Of a DNA stretch of 41,592 bases, positions 8,178 to 16,754 are shown piece by piece (position 1 is the first letter of the stretch; each line of letters begins with the position of its first letter). Where the stretch lies: the NCBI GenBank assembly GCA_008671285.1, contig RPYR01000237.1, positions 1 through 41,592 on the forward strand. The letters run 5' to 3'. Made by a program: the position numbers and the translations under genes. This DNA comes from Collinsella aerofaciens (lineage in GTDB: Bacteria; Actinomycetota; Coriobacteriia; Coriobacteriales; Coriobacteriaceae). A model generated the notes under the pieces. That model was not told where the DNA came from. It saw only the letters and a list, made by a program, of their open reading frames with translations, and ran no database searches.

Positions 8178-9578
8178 TTAGGCCTGCTCGGAAGTCTTGG
8201 GCTCGTCCTTGTACAGGACAAACGAGACGCCAAAGGAAACCAGCGCAGCGACCGCAAACATGATCGCGTACTGCACGGGCTGGGACAGGCACAGCAGGAT
8301 ACCGAAGATGCCGGTAACACCGGTGCCGGAAGCAGCAAGCGAGGTGAGCGCGCAGACCAGGGCACCGCAACCGCCGCCGATGCAGCCGGCGATGAAGGGC
8401 TTAAAGAAGCGCAGGTTCACACCAAAGATGGCCGGCTCGGTAATGCCCATGAAGGCGGACAGGGCCGAAGGAAGTGCCAAACCCTTGATCTTGGCATCGC
8501 GGGTTTTAAAGGCGACGGCGAGCGCGGCACCACCCTGGGCGATGTTGGCAGCGCTGGCGATGGGTAGCCAGTAGGTCACGCCGTACTGGGCGAGCTGGCC
8601 CAGGTCGATGGCGGTGTACATCTGGTGGATACCGGTAACGACCGTGGGAGCATAGAACAGGCCGACGATAAAGGAACCGATACCGAAGGGCAGGGTCAGC
8701 AGGGCCTGAATCAGACCGAGGATGGCGTTCTCGGCCCACACGAAGATGGGGCCGACGGCAACGAGCGTCACGAGCACGGTCACGAACACGGAGACGAGCG
8801 GGGTCACAAAGAGGTCGAACATCTCGGGAACGATCTTGTGCAGGCGCTTCTCGAGGAAGGCCAGAATGGCGCAGGCGATAACGATGGGGATCACGTGGCC
8901 CTGATAGCCGACCCACTCAAAGCTGTACACACCGGGAATAACGGTGACCATGGTCTGAACGCCCTCGGAGGCAACCGTGTAGGCGCTCTGCAGCGAGGAG
9001 TTGATAAACGCACCGCCGACGACGGCACCCAGGTACGGGTTGGCGCCAAAGGCCTTAGCGGCGGAGTAGCCGATCAGGATCTGCAGAATGCCAAAAGACG
9101 TGCCCGAGACCAGGTCGGCGATCTTGTAGATAAAGTTATTGGTGTCGAGCGCGATAAAGCCGTTGGAGGCCATAAAGTTGAGGGCGCTCATAATGCCCAG
9201 CAGCAGGCCCGAAGCCACGATGGCGGGGATGATGGGGACAAAGACATCGCCGAGTACCTTAATGGCGCGCATAAAGATGTTCTGCTGCTGCGCCGCGGCC
9301 TCCTTGACCTCGGCCTTGGTGGCAGCCTCGACGCCGCTGAGCGCAATGAACTCGTCGTAGACCTTATTGACAGTGCCAGTGCCAAAAATAATCTGGAGCT
9401 GGCCCTGGGCCTCAAAGACGCCCTTAACGCCGTCGATATTCTCGAGGGCCTCCTTGTCAACCTTGGCGTTATCGGCAATCACCAGGCGCAAACGCGTGGC
9501 GCAATGCGCGGCAGAGACGACGTTGTCGGCGCCACCGATGTTGTCGAGCACCTCTTGGGCTGATTTGCGGTAGTCCAT
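8178..9578 (-). CDS. scrA: Sucrose-specific PTS transporter, IIBC component
   Basis: Imports and phosphorylates sucrose. The N-terminal IIB domain (residues 1-85) carries the phosphorylated cysteine in AAHCATRLR (Cys26). It is followed by a IIC membrane domain of about 10 segments (GYQGHVIPIV..., VTGIHQMYTAIDLGQL, NIAQGGAALAVAF). No IIA domain is attached, so a IIA-Glc-type protein must come from elsewhere. The start is ATG 9578 (MDYRKSAQEV), behind GGAAAGGGAAG. Two LacI-type operators lie just upstream. The C-terminus ends after a charged tail (KDEPKTSEQA). Confidence 0.93.
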   Translation of the reverse strand: MDYRKSAQEVLDNIGGADNVVSAAHCATRLRLVIADNAKVDKEALENIDGVKGVFEAQGQLQIIFGTGTVNKVYDEFIALSGVEAATKAEVKEAAAQQQNIFMRAIKVLGDVFVPIIPAIVASGLLLGIMSALNFMASNGFIALDTNNFIYKIADLVSGTSFGILQILIGYSAAKAFGANPYLGAVVGGAFINSSLQSAYTVASEGVQTMVTVIPGVYSFEWVGYQGHVIPIVIACAILAFLEKRLHKIVPEMFDLFVTPLVSVFVTVLVTLVAVGPIFVWAENAILGLIQALLTLPFGIGSFIVGLFYAPTVVTGIHQMYTAIDLGQLAQYGVTYWLPIASAANIAQGGAALAVAFKTRDAKIKGLALPSALSAFMGITEPAIFGVNLRFFKPFIAGCIGGGCGALVCALTSLAASGTGVTGIFGILLCLSQPVQYAIMFAVAALVSFGVSFVLYKDEPKTSEQA

Positions 9579-9634
9579 GACTTCCCTTTCCTCCAACGGG
9601 CGCATTTGCACCCGGCCATCTTTGACACTTACAC

Positions 9635-9648
9635 TGTAATCGTTTTCA
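9635..9648. promoter_or_regulatory. LacI-family operator O1 upstream of scrA
   Basis: TGTAATCGTTTTCA (reverse complement TGAAAACGATTACA) is a near-palindromic LacI/CcpA-type site. It is repeated 26 bp away and related to the site before the repressor gene. Confidence 0.75.
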
Positions 9649-9660
9649 GTTTCATATGTC

Positions 9661-9674
9661 TGTAATCGTTTTCA
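9661..9674. promoter_or_regulatory. LacI-family operator O2 upstream of scrA
   Basis: Identical 14-mer TGTAATCGTTTTCA, 26 bp from O1. This spacing is about 2.5 helical turns and could suit binding of two repressor dimers. Confidence 0.75.
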
Positions 9675-9761
9675 TATAGCGGTAAACGGTAGAAATAAGC
9701 CGGTGAATGGTAGTTTTGAGACAAACATAAGGGCTCAGAGGCAGGGAGACGTGCCCAAAGC

Positions 9762-10742
9762 CTAGACATTCATAAGCTGATGGCCGAGCTTGAGCGTCTT
9801 GAGACCGCTCTCCCCCTCAACGCCATCGAGCGTGTTGAGCAACATATTGGTCGCCTCAACGCCACTGGTCAGGTAGCCATAGTGCACGGTGGGAATGCCG
9901 CCCGTCAGCGCGCGCAAAAACGCGTTGTCGCCAAAACCGCTCACGCGGTGTATGCCCTCGCCCATGCCGCGAACCTCATCGATGGCACGCAGCGCGCCCG
10001 CCGCCATGGTGTCGGTCGCGCAGGCGATAAACGAAACATCGGGAGCGACGGAAAGCAGTTCACGCGCCGCACCATAGCCCGAGTCGAGCGTAAAGGACCC
10101 CTGGCGAATCAGACTCGGATCAAGCGCCACGCCTGCGGCGCGCAAGCCGGCCTCAAAACCGCGACGGCGGTCATAACCGGCCGCGCGGTCCGCTTCGGTA
10201 ACTCCAATATAGGCAATCTTGCCGTCCACGCGACCCGCAAGTGCATGGCCCAGCTCAAAGGCGGCCTCGTAATCGTCGTGATAGACGCACGCCGCACCCT
10301 CAACATTCTGGCCGATCAGCACGATCGGCACGCGGCACGACTCAATCGCCCGACGATGCTCGTCGGTGATCATGGTTGCCACCAGCACAATGCCATCGAC
10401 TGGGTGATTTTGGAACAAATCGAGGTATTCGAGCTCGCGATCGGCCGCGTTGTCGGTGTTGGCAAGCAGCATCTGGTAGCCACGGCGACCGAGCACCTGG
10501 CCAATGCCGGCGGTAATGCGGCTCACGGATTCTGAGTTGATCTTGGGCACGATGACGCCGATGAGCTTGGTGGAGCCGGTGCGCAGCGCGCGAGCCTGGC
10601 TGGATCGAACGTATCCTGTCAGCTCAATCGCCTGCTTAATGCGCTCGGCCTTATCCGTCGATATGTAGCCACCGTTGAGGTAGCGCGAGACAGCGGCGCT
10701 CGAAACGCCGGCCAGCTCGGCCACATCCTTCATCTTTACCAC
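9762..10742 (-). CDS. scrR: LacI-family repressor of the sucrose operon
   Basis: LacI/GalR-type regulator of about 326 residues. The N-terminal helix-turn-helix (MKDVAELAGVSSAAVSRYLN) with hinge (SSQARALRTGSTKLIGVIVP) is followed by a periplasmic-binding-protein-like sensor domain ending at TLKLGHQLMNV. The likely start is GTG 10742 (MVKMKDVAEL), five bases after AGGGG; upstream in-frame codons overlap the operator. It lies directly upstream of and codirectional with scrA-scrB, and the operators before both transcription units have the same core, so repression of scrAB and autoregulation are inferred. The inducer is probably a sucrose-derived sugar phosphate or fructose; this is not visible in the sequence. 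Confidence 0.88.
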   Translation of the reverse strand: MVKMKDVAELAGVSSAAVSRYLNGGYISTDKAERIKQAIELTGYVRSSQARALRTGSTKLIGVIVPKINSESVSRITAGIGQVLGRRGYQMLLANTDNAADRELEYLDLFQNHPVDGIVLVATMITDEHRRAIESCRVPIVLIGQNVEGAACVYHDDYEAAFELGHALAGRVDGKIAYIGVTEADRAAGYDRRRGFEAGLRAAGVALDPSLIRQGSFTLDSGYGAARELLSVAPDVSFIACATDTMAAGALRAIDEVRGMGEGIHRVSGFGDNAFLRALTGGIPTVHYGYLTSGVEATNMLLNTLDGVEGESGLKTLKLGHQLMNV

Positions 10743-10757
10743 GAGTACCCCTATCAT

Positions 10758-10771
10758 TGAAATCGCTTTCA
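10758..10771. promoter_or_regulatory. Autoregulatory operator before scrR
   Basis: TGAAATCGCTTTCA is a 14-bp palindrome of the same LacI type as the scrA operators, 15 bases upstream of the repressor start codon. Confidence 0.7.
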
Positions 10772-10830
10772 CCATGATACCCAACCCTCGCCCGAAAAAT
10801 ATTCGACCGGAAAGGTCTCAGCGGATCATT

Positions 10831-11034
10831 TCAACCGCCCAGGTTGAGCAAACGCCAGCGATCCACCGCCGCGTGCATGTTTATGTCAAACGTAATGCGC
10901 GCGGTGCCCTCATCCATCACCCACGGCTCGCGTTCGTAGTCCACGATGGTCCGCGGGCGCATCATGTTGCAGATGCACTCGATGTAGAACTCGCGACGGA
11001 GCGGATAGGGAAAAGCCCAATTCCGGTCAATCCC
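10831..11034 (-). pseudogene. Fragment of a VTC-domain (polyphosphate polymerase-type) protein
   Basis: A minus-strand frame of 67 codons bounded by stops. It contains REFYIECICNMMRPRTIVDY followed by EREPWVMDEGTARITFDINM. The pattern RP..IVdYeRe...vRiTfD is the core of the VTC domain, whose full-length bacterial members have about 230 residues or more. There is no start codon or RBS at the head of the fragment, and it ends soon after the motif (RWRLLNLGG-stop). It is therefore a broken remnant upstream of scrR. The family assignment rests on motif recall only. Confidence 0.6.
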
Positions 11035-11371
11035 TTACCGGCAACCACAGCGAATTAAGACTGAGCAACAACACGTCAGTAAAGTTACATACGAGCAGAA
11101 AATCGCACGCAATTTCGCCTTTTCTTTATTGAGATGTAAATTTTGACAGGCCGAATCTTACATCCATGCAAATGATGAAAAGGGGCGGCAATTCAAAAGA
11201 AAAGCCGCCCCCGCAGGACGCAGGCCCGTAGGTTGACTGCGTCAATACCGCTAGATTCGGCCTAGTATCCTATCGGGCCCCAAAAGGTCAATCCAGTTAA
11301 AGACGGCAGGCAGCCCGAAACAACATCTTTCATGAATCTCCAGTCCCATCAAGCCCGATCGAACTTGACCG
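11035..11371. other. Intergenic stretch without a recognisable gene
   Basis: Apart from the hairpin at 11178-11211 nothing protein-like was found on either strand. It is AT-richer than its surroundings and separates the sucrose genes from the defence pair. Confidence 0.5.
11178..11211 (-). terminator. Rho-independent terminator of the rloAB operon
   Basis: Minus strand: GGGGCGGC pairs with GCCGCCCC around a 14-base AT-rich loop, followed by TTTT. It lies about 160 bases beyond the rloB stop. Confidence 0.7.
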
Positions 11372-12037
11372 TCAAACCAGATACGGCCCAATCACATCAA
11401 ATATCTCGCCAACCTTAGTTAAAGGGTTTTGCGCAGATGGCTTAATGTTACCCAGTTCCCTATGGTACGCGACGAGGCGCCCAGCACGCTGCAATGCTTC
11501 GCCTCGCCTATCATCCACTGCCCCAAACATCCCGTCAAGGTTCTTGCGGTACTCGATGCCCAAATTCTTCGACATCTCCTGCGCGAGGGCATGCTGGCAG
11601 TCGGACGCGGACAAATGCGCGGTCGTGTAGCGAAAGTGCAGAAGCGGCCACAGCTCGAAACAGGGGTTGGACCACAACGCGTGGAAGGTCCTCGAACCAT
11701 CAGAGAGCTCGTTGCACTTACGCTCCATCGCGTCGAAGTCGGACGCAGGGAAGTCATCCTTGTCATACACGAGCCACACGTGGTCGAACGTCTCGGGCGC
11801 ATAGAGGCAGTGTTCGACGGCGAAGTCGAGCAGGTCGAGCGTATGTTTGCCAGTCCCCTTAACGACTACGGCAACCTTCCGCTCGTTTGCTGCGCCCAAC
11901 GCGGCGCGCACGCCCTCGAAGTAGCGAGGCTCAGTCTCCTTGCCCTCAGTCACCACGAGATGGCGCGTCATCTGTACCATGCGAGAGCGTCCCTCGCGCT
12001 TGCCGCTGCGCCAGTCCCTCGACTTTTTCGCGGCCAT
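11372..12037 (-). CDS. rloB: RloB-like TOPRIM-type protein (AbiL-type anti-phage defence)
   Basis: 221 residues when started at ATG 12037, one base after the upstream gene's stop (TAG-T-ATG), with GGAGTGGG as a coupled ribosome binding site. The RloB signature is clear: TRHLVVTEGKETEPRYFEGV at the N-terminus, VWLVYDKDDFP (acidic TOPRIM-like motif), and the hallmark SNPCFELWPLLHF. In known systems RloB/AbiLii is paired with an AAA ATPase and acts as an effector, presumably a nuclease, after phage sensing. The pairing here is the same. The N-terminus is strongly basic (AAKKSRDWRSGKREGRSR). A longer in-frame extension to 12229 overlaps rloA and lacks coding character. Confidence 0.85.
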   Translation of the reverse strand: MAAKKSRDWRSGKREGRSRMVQMTRHLVVTEGKETEPRYFEGVRAALGAANERKVAVVVKGTGKHTLDLLDFAVEHCLYAPETFDHVWLVYDKDDFPASDFDAMERKCNELSDGSRTFHALWSNPCFELWPLLHFRYTTAHLSASDCQHALAQEMSKNLGIEYRKNLDGMFGAVDDRRGEALQRAGRLVAYHRELGNIKPSAQNPLTKVGEIFDVIGPYLV

Positions 12038-12038
12038 A

Positions 12039-13256
12039 CTAATCCCACTCCTCAATGCGCGTGAGATACGGGTCAGCACCATAGCGGCCAGACAGGTACT
12101 GCTTGTCGAATGCCGCGTTCTTGCTGACCAAGTTACCATTTGCCTCGTGGATGTCGGCGAGCGACCATAGCTGGCTCGCCTCCCCCTCGCCGCGTGCAGC
12201 AAACCATATCTCGTCGCGGCGAAAAACATCGTTTCGCATAGTGGACACGTCCTGAGACGAGAAGATAAGCTGCGCGCCGCTCTTGTTGACTTCGGGATCT
12301 TTGAACAGCAGAATCACGTAGCGCAGGAGCTTCGGATGCAACTTGGCGTCGAGCTCGTCGACAACGACGGTACCGCCGCGTTCGAGCGCCGCCAGCAGAA
12401 ACGACGCCAACCCCATGAGCTTCTGAGTACCGGCCGACTCCTCGGACAGGCGCAGCTCATAGCCCTTGCCGTCCACCTCATGCTTTACGAAGACGCGCTG
12501 GCCGCGCCATTCCGGAGCTTTCTCAACCCTAAAGCCATCGATACGTACGTCAACGGCACGCAGAAAACGCGTGATCTCGAGTGAGTCATCCTCGTCGAGC
12601 AACTGTTCGAGCATCTGCTCCAGATAGGAGCTGTTGTAGTTCAGGAACACCCCATCAAGAAACCAACTGGCGGCCTCCTTGATCACCGGCGCGTCAAAGT
12701 TGATGCAGAGAAACGACAGGTATGGCAGGCTCGGGTTGAATCTCGCAGCCGTCACGAGCTTACGCAGCGTGGGACCAAGCTCAACCCCCGTGCCCTCGCG
12801 CTCGAACAGCATCGCCGTGCGTGACGCCCCCAATTTGCGCCGCCACAGTCCTTCGGACACGATCTCGTCCGCATGCACGGACAGGGCATAGCGGTACTCA
12901 TGCTCACCCGCGCGATAGTAGAGCTCGAACTCGGTGGGCTTAGCAGCCGACACGTCATCGAACTCGAACGCAGAGCAACGAGGTATCGAAGATCGGTTAC
13001 CTTCTGGCGCATCAGTGCTGGCAGACAACAACCTGATCGGCCTTGCTACCGCCGAACGAATATAGTCAAGAGCCTCGAGCAGGTTAGACTTGCCGCCAGC
13101 GTTAGGCCCGTAAACCGCAGCCACCGGAAGGAAACTCTGCCCGTCAGGACACTCTATGAGGGAGCGCTCGAACTCCCTCATCGATGTTGCCTGCATGGAA
13201 AGCACAGTTTCGTCGCGATAGGATCTATAGTTCCTGAAGGTAAACTGGCAAAGCAT
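12039..13256 (-). CDS. rloA: RloA-like AAA ATPase (AbiL-type anti-phage defence)
   Basis: About 405 residues from ATG 13256 (MLCQFTFRNYRSYRDE), which is the usual start of AAA_15/AAA_21 SMC-like ATPases (F..N..S...). Walker A is GPNAGGKSN, the signature-like region is LSEESAGTQKLMGLASFLL, Walker B is GGTVVVDELDAKLHP, and a D-loop/H-motif follows (LIFSSQDVSTM). It is translationally coupled to rloB. A strong promoter (13311-13338) makes upstream in-frame starts impossible, since its -10 lies inside that extension. The role is inferred as the sensing ATPase of a two-gene abortive-infection module. Confidence 0.87.
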   Translation of the reverse strand: MLCQFTFRNYRSYRDETVLSMQATSMREFERSLIECPDGQSFLPVAAVYGPNAGGKSNLLEALDYIRSAVARPIRLLSASTDAPEGNRSSIPRCSAFEFDDVSAAKPTEFELYYRAGEHEYRYALSVHADEIVSEGLWRRKLGASRTAMLFEREGTGVELGPTLRKLVTAARFNPSLPYLSFLCINFDAPVIKEAASWFLDGVFLNYNSSYLEQMLEQLLDEDDSLEITRFLRAVDVRIDGFRVEKAPEWRGQRVFVKHEVDGKGYELRLSEESAGTQKLMGLASFLLAALERGGTVVVDELDAKLHPKLLRYVILLFKDPEVNKSGAQLIFSSQDVSTMRNDVFRRDEIWFAARGEGEASQLWSLADIHEANGNLVSKNAAFDKQYLSGRYGADPYLTRIEEWD

Positions 13257-13310
13257 CGTCCTCAAAATTCCTTTCATTGTTTTGAAAAGATATTTCAGAG
13301 TTTTTATTTG

Positions 13311-13338
13311 ATTATAGACCTTAAATAGCATCAATCAA
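13311..13338 (-). promoter_or_regulatory. Promoter of the rloAB operon
   Basis: Minus strand: TTGATT (13333-13338), 16-base spacer, consensus TATAAT (13311-13316). The start site would be near 13304, giving a leader of about 48 bases before the rloA ATG. Confidence 0.75.
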
Positions 13339-13419
13339 GTGTTTGCAGCATACTTCCGGCAGGCGTTTGCGGCTGCGGACACGCTAATCCATGCCCGCGG
13401 CCGCAATGGCGTCAAGCCC

Positions 13420-13647
13420 CTATCCTCTCGGCGGGAAGGGATCGTGCCCATGGGAATCCTTTGCGCGGATTCTGCCATCGGGACGATGGGTGATTAGCTC
13501 AGAGTGCTGATTAGAACTAATTTGACGACCGCGCTTTATAGCTTCGCCCTGGGTCGTCGTAACAAAGGAAGCGCGACGCGCCCCCTCGCCCTTAACCTGC
13601 CAATTGCCATCCGCCCGCTTCGTAACGTGCTGGTTTCTACCTTTCAT
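13420..13647 (-). CDS. DUF2188 protein
   Basis: 75 residues. The sequence runs NQHVTKRADGNWQVKGEGAR...ASFVTTTQGEAIKRGRQIS...ELITHRPDGRIRAKDSHGHDPFPP, matching the whole DUF2188 family, a small alpha/beta fold with a terminal R-I-R..DSyG.DPfPP motif. The function is unknown. The family is often found near restriction, phage-defence or mobile genes, and here it lies just upstream of rloAB in the same direction. The ATG at 13647 is preceded by GAGGTGAGT. It is transcribed separately from rloAB, which has its own promoter. Confidence 0.75.
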   Translation of the reverse strand: MKGRNQHVTKRADGNWQVKGEGARRASFVTTTQGEAIKRGRQISSNQHSELITHRPDGRIRAKDSHGHDPFPPRG

Positions 13648-13653
13648 ACTCAC

Positions 13654-14155
13654 CTCGCCTTCACGACCGATTGGTTAACGCGCTCACAGCATGAGGCTTG
13701 TAGCAAGTTCACTCGTGCCGCCTTGCTTAAAGCATAACTACTGACGCGGACATAAACTAAACCTGAAAGACCTCGGTGTCGGGTCTCGAAAAAGCGCAAG
13801 CCAGCCTCATACTGAAGCCGCCGTATCGCGCATAGCCCAATAAGCGCGGAACATAACGCCAGGACAAATACGCCTCATCCACCTCAGCTCTCCCCTCCCC
13901 GGCTCAATCTGCTGATGTCCACTTAAAAGTAGTCCGAATGGTCATCGAGAATTGAGCACGGTGAGCATTAAGAATTGAGTAGTTTAACCAGAAGAGCACG
14001 CCCCAGATGCCGATAACGCACGGCGGGAAGTGATACGAGCGGAATTGAGCTGAGACAAGAGCTGCCGTTTAAATCAGGGACCCTGCACCTCCGCGCCTGC
14101 AACACCATTCACAATGCAATCAAAGTGGGCCGTGTGGCTAAAATCGTGCGGCCCG
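13654..14155. other. Gene-free stretch with short AATTGAG repeats
   Basis: About 500 bases with no convincing reading frame. AGAATTGAG occurs at 13948-13956 and 13971-13979, and GGAATTGAG at 14041-14049, next to TGTCCACTTAAAAGT. This may be a decayed insertion-sequence end, but no transposase remains are recognisable. Confidence 0.3.
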
Positions 14156-15040
14156 TCATTCCCTCACAAGCAACTCAAAGCACTCGCGGTCTCTTGCGAT
14201 AAGGAAATCCCAGGAGTCATTTCCATACATAAGCGCGCGATTGAACACATCGACTGCGAAGGCATCAATGTGAGAAATACTCACCAAGCGGTCATTCTCT
14301 GATTTCTGCTTTAAGACCACTCCATATCGAGGGCTCAACGGAAAATAGATGCTGTAGGGATCGCTTTCCTGAATGTCCGACCACTCAGGAAAGATGGGCA
14401 AAGACGAGGTTATAAACTCTGACCCCTCAGACGCAACAAAAAAGCCGCAATCCATTCTAAGCATCAAAGAAACCAGCGAATGAAGCGGGGCGCCCTCACA
14501 GAACTTAAACAAGGCAGCGTCCTGAATAGCAAGCTCTACAATCGATTCAAACTCCTCGCCAAAACCCTCGGCATCCATCTCTTTTCGATCAATTTCAGTA
14601 AGGAATCCTTCTGCTTCCAACTCAACCGCGTAGGATGCAGCATTACTTCTTACCCTTTTGAGATATTTTGGGCTCCTTACGAGTAATAACGAAATGAAAA
14701 GTATAAGACGTTCGACCAGCTCACAGGTCTCATCAGTGTCAGAAAACCCGCCGGCGTCCAAATGCTCTATAAGCAGCCTGTAATCGTTCGCAAGGTCATT
14801 CTCCATCTTGCTTAGTGCCTTTTCAGCAGACCCCTGTTCAATAAATCGCTCCCCATCTATTGGGGTCTGTCTCTTTACCTCATGAAGGTACTTCTCGAAA
14901 CAAATGCCTTCCGGTTTAGATTGAAATATGCGACCCAAACCACTTGGCTCACGCTTCACCGCATAAAGAAAGCCATCTTGATTAGTAAACGACTTCAGAT
15001 AAAAACGCGGCAGGTAGTGCTGTTTCTTAACATCAGACAT
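14156..15040 (-). CDS. DUF4238 protein
   Basis: 294 residues from ATG 15040 (MSDVKKQHYLPRFYLKSFTN), seven bases after GGAGGCG. The N-terminal KKQHYLPRFYLKSF is the hallmark of DUF4238, a family of unknown function with scattered distribution in accessory and defence-like regions. The C-terminal part keeps the usual SSLPIF...YFPLSPRYGVVL segment, thought to resemble a small beta domain. GC content is visibly lower than in leuS or guaB, suggesting acquisition from elsewhere. It is a single gene flanked by gene remains on one side and empty DNA on the other. No catalytic motif is evident. Confidence 0.75.
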   Translation of the reverse strand: MSDVKKQHYLPRFYLKSFTNQDGFLYAVKREPSGLGRIFQSKPEGICFEKYLHEVKRQTPIDGERFIEQGSAEKALSKMENDLANDYRLLIEHLDAGGFSDTDETCELVERLILFISLLLVRSPKYLKRVRSNAASYAVELEAEGFLTEIDRKEMDAEGFGEEFESIVELAIQDAALFKFCEGAPLHSLVSLMLRMDCGFFVASEGSEFITSSLPIFPEWSDIQESDPYSIYFPLSPRYGVVLKQKSENDRLVSISHIDAFAVDVFNRALMYGNDSWDFLIARDRECFELLVRE

Positions 15041-15107
15041 ATAATCGCCTCCACAAAGCGTCCTTACCCCTGCCAAAACACCAGGAAGAAGGCCAACGTA
15101 TAAATCA

Positions 15108-15547
15108 TGGAAAACAATAGCCCAAAACCCGGCAACCGTTATGCCGACAGGCCGAAGATGGCAACGCGCCGCAATATGCGATTAAAGACAACCCGCTGGG
15201 AACATACTTGGAAAGCAGCACTGTCACCTTCGGCTATTGCCAGTTTCCAAATTACTTCATCTATGCGATAAGGGAACGCTACACCCCAACTAAGAGCCTG
15301 ATTGGCAATCCATTCCTTGGCAAATCGTATTGGCTTTTGTCAAAACGACCGGATACGCCAACTCGCAGAGACGTCGCATCATCCGTGGTCGGCCCTTGAA
15401 AACCGAGGCACGGAGTCTAGATGAGGACGGTTCGGCCTTTGTTTCAGCTAATTCGGTCATACCTACAAAACACGACACGAATACCCGGACCACTTAAGCC
15501 TCATACATCAGGCAAACCAGAACGAATATGAATCTCTTTGGCAGTGA
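15108..15547 (+). pseudogene. Decayed gene of unknown family
   Basis: An ATG at 15108 opens MENNSPKPGNRYADRPK. Protein-like sequence then continues in another frame (APQYAIKDNPLGTYLESS, FGYCQFPNYFIYAIRERY, up to about 15399), and a further piece (HEYPDHLSLIHQANQNEY...) ends at 15547 in the third frame. No single frame covers it and I cannot name the family. It is read as a frameshifted remnant, divergent from the DUF4238 gene. The evidence is the aromatic-rich, protein-like composition only. Confidence 0.3.
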
Positions 15548-15906
15548 TCCCACATCAATGCCCGCAACGGTTGGCACTACAGCGAGACCTAATCACACGG
15601 CACCACTTCCAACACGCGTCTGAGGAACGTAGCCCCGCTGAGGTTGCGCAGGACAGCCTCAACTGTGAGCTCACCCCCAATTTCGTTATTAGCTGACAGC
15701 AGCCGACACTCCCCTGCCCGGAAACAGCCCCCGGAACGCTCCACAGACATGCACCCCCGGCGCCGAGGGCGATCACAACCTCCGGGCAACACCAGCGACC
15801 CACACCACTCCCGCACGAGGGTCCCGCCAGGAACCTTTACCTTGGTAGCAAAGAACCTGGCCGCACAAGGCGGTCCGAGACATCACTAACCAAGAAAGGA
15901 AACGCC
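15548..15906. other. Intergenic stretch, nothing recognised
   Basis: The short frames here are low-complexity and not protein-like. Only the ribosome binding site AAAGGAAA at the very end, before the ATG at 15907, is meaningful. Confidence 0.4.
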
Positions 15907-16571
15907 ATGCCCAAAGACGGCATCGCATACCTACTCAAGTTCGCGCCCAAGGAAGCATACATCGACGACCTGATAAGCGGTCATCTCTACATGAACGCGG
16001 CCGGCTACTACCATGGCTTGCCTGGCGAACAGGGCGATCCGCTCGAAGCTTCCATGGCTCCCGGGGCGTGCCTCTACAGATATACTTGACTGCCTATCTA
16101 CTGCATGTACACGGTCCGCGAGAACGATATCGTCAACAACACTGTGAAAATCCCGAAACGCATGATCCAGGAGTTCGGATGCGAAGACGGATGGATCGGC
16201 ATTGTGCAGTACGGCAGATTCGCGCGCCTCGCCGACAGACACACCACCGACGACGGAAGCATCTACGCCCACGGTCCCATCTCCTACGGCGTTCCCGGGC
16301 CAAACTGATACGCGAGATCTTTGAGGGCATCCCGCACAATCTCGTTATCAAAACACCCAAGTACGCATATCAGAAGGAGTATCGAATCATCGGGTCGCGA
16401 CCGGTCGAATGTCGCCTTTTACCAGACGAGAATCACCCAGGCTGCAAAATTGAAAAATACGACCACGCAGAACTTGACCTAAGCAGCAGCCTTGCGGACT
16501 TTTCCTGGAAGGTCTCGGTGGCGAGTCTCGAAGAAGCGCGAGACGGCCTAATGCTGGAGTTGCCGCATTAG
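15907..16571 (+). pseudogene. Interrupted hypothetical gene (nonsense plus frameshift)
   Basis: It starts well (AAAGGAAACGCC-ATG; MPKDGIAYLLKFAPKEAYI, then DLISGHLYMNAAGYYHGLPG) but hits TGA at 16087-16089. The same frame continues as LPIYCMYTVRENDIVNNTVK and GWIGIVQYGRFARLADRH until about 16308. The reading then resumes one frame over (LIREIFEGIPHNLVIKTPKY, AYQKEYRIIG...) and ends at 16571. The conserved look (LYMN..., G-D-P-E, KYAYQKEYRI) resembles a family of small hypothetical proteins with an 'LYMNtleYF...' N-terminus and a 'Y..EKEyRi' C-terminus. Some residues between the second and third parts seem missing. Confidence 0.6.
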
Positions 16572-16754
16572 GCATAGTCAACCCAACGCGATCCACAACG
16601 TCACCGGGCAACCATCCCCCCTCCCCAACATTCCCCAGAAAGTTCGCTGATGTTGACTGGGGTTCCCGTAAAATAAACCGCAACAAAATATGTGCGGAGT
16701 GCTGGCCTGGAGCTGCCTTCGGACCCTATTGGCTGCTCACCGAGAGGCTCCGCA

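Noticed and set aside
10774..11058. Plus-strand frame of 94 codons upstream of scrR
   Set aside because: It is antisense to the recognisable VTC-domain fragment and covers the scrR operator region; it lacks an RBS and family features.
12038..12229. N-terminal extension of RloB
   Set aside because: It overlaps rloA in another frame and has no RloB-like sequence. The ATG at 12037 has a good SD and is coupled to the rloA stop.
15555..15889. Several overlapping small frames on both strands
   Set aside because: Cys/Ser/Arg- or Pro/Arg-rich translations without ribosome binding sites or similarity; most likely non-coding.
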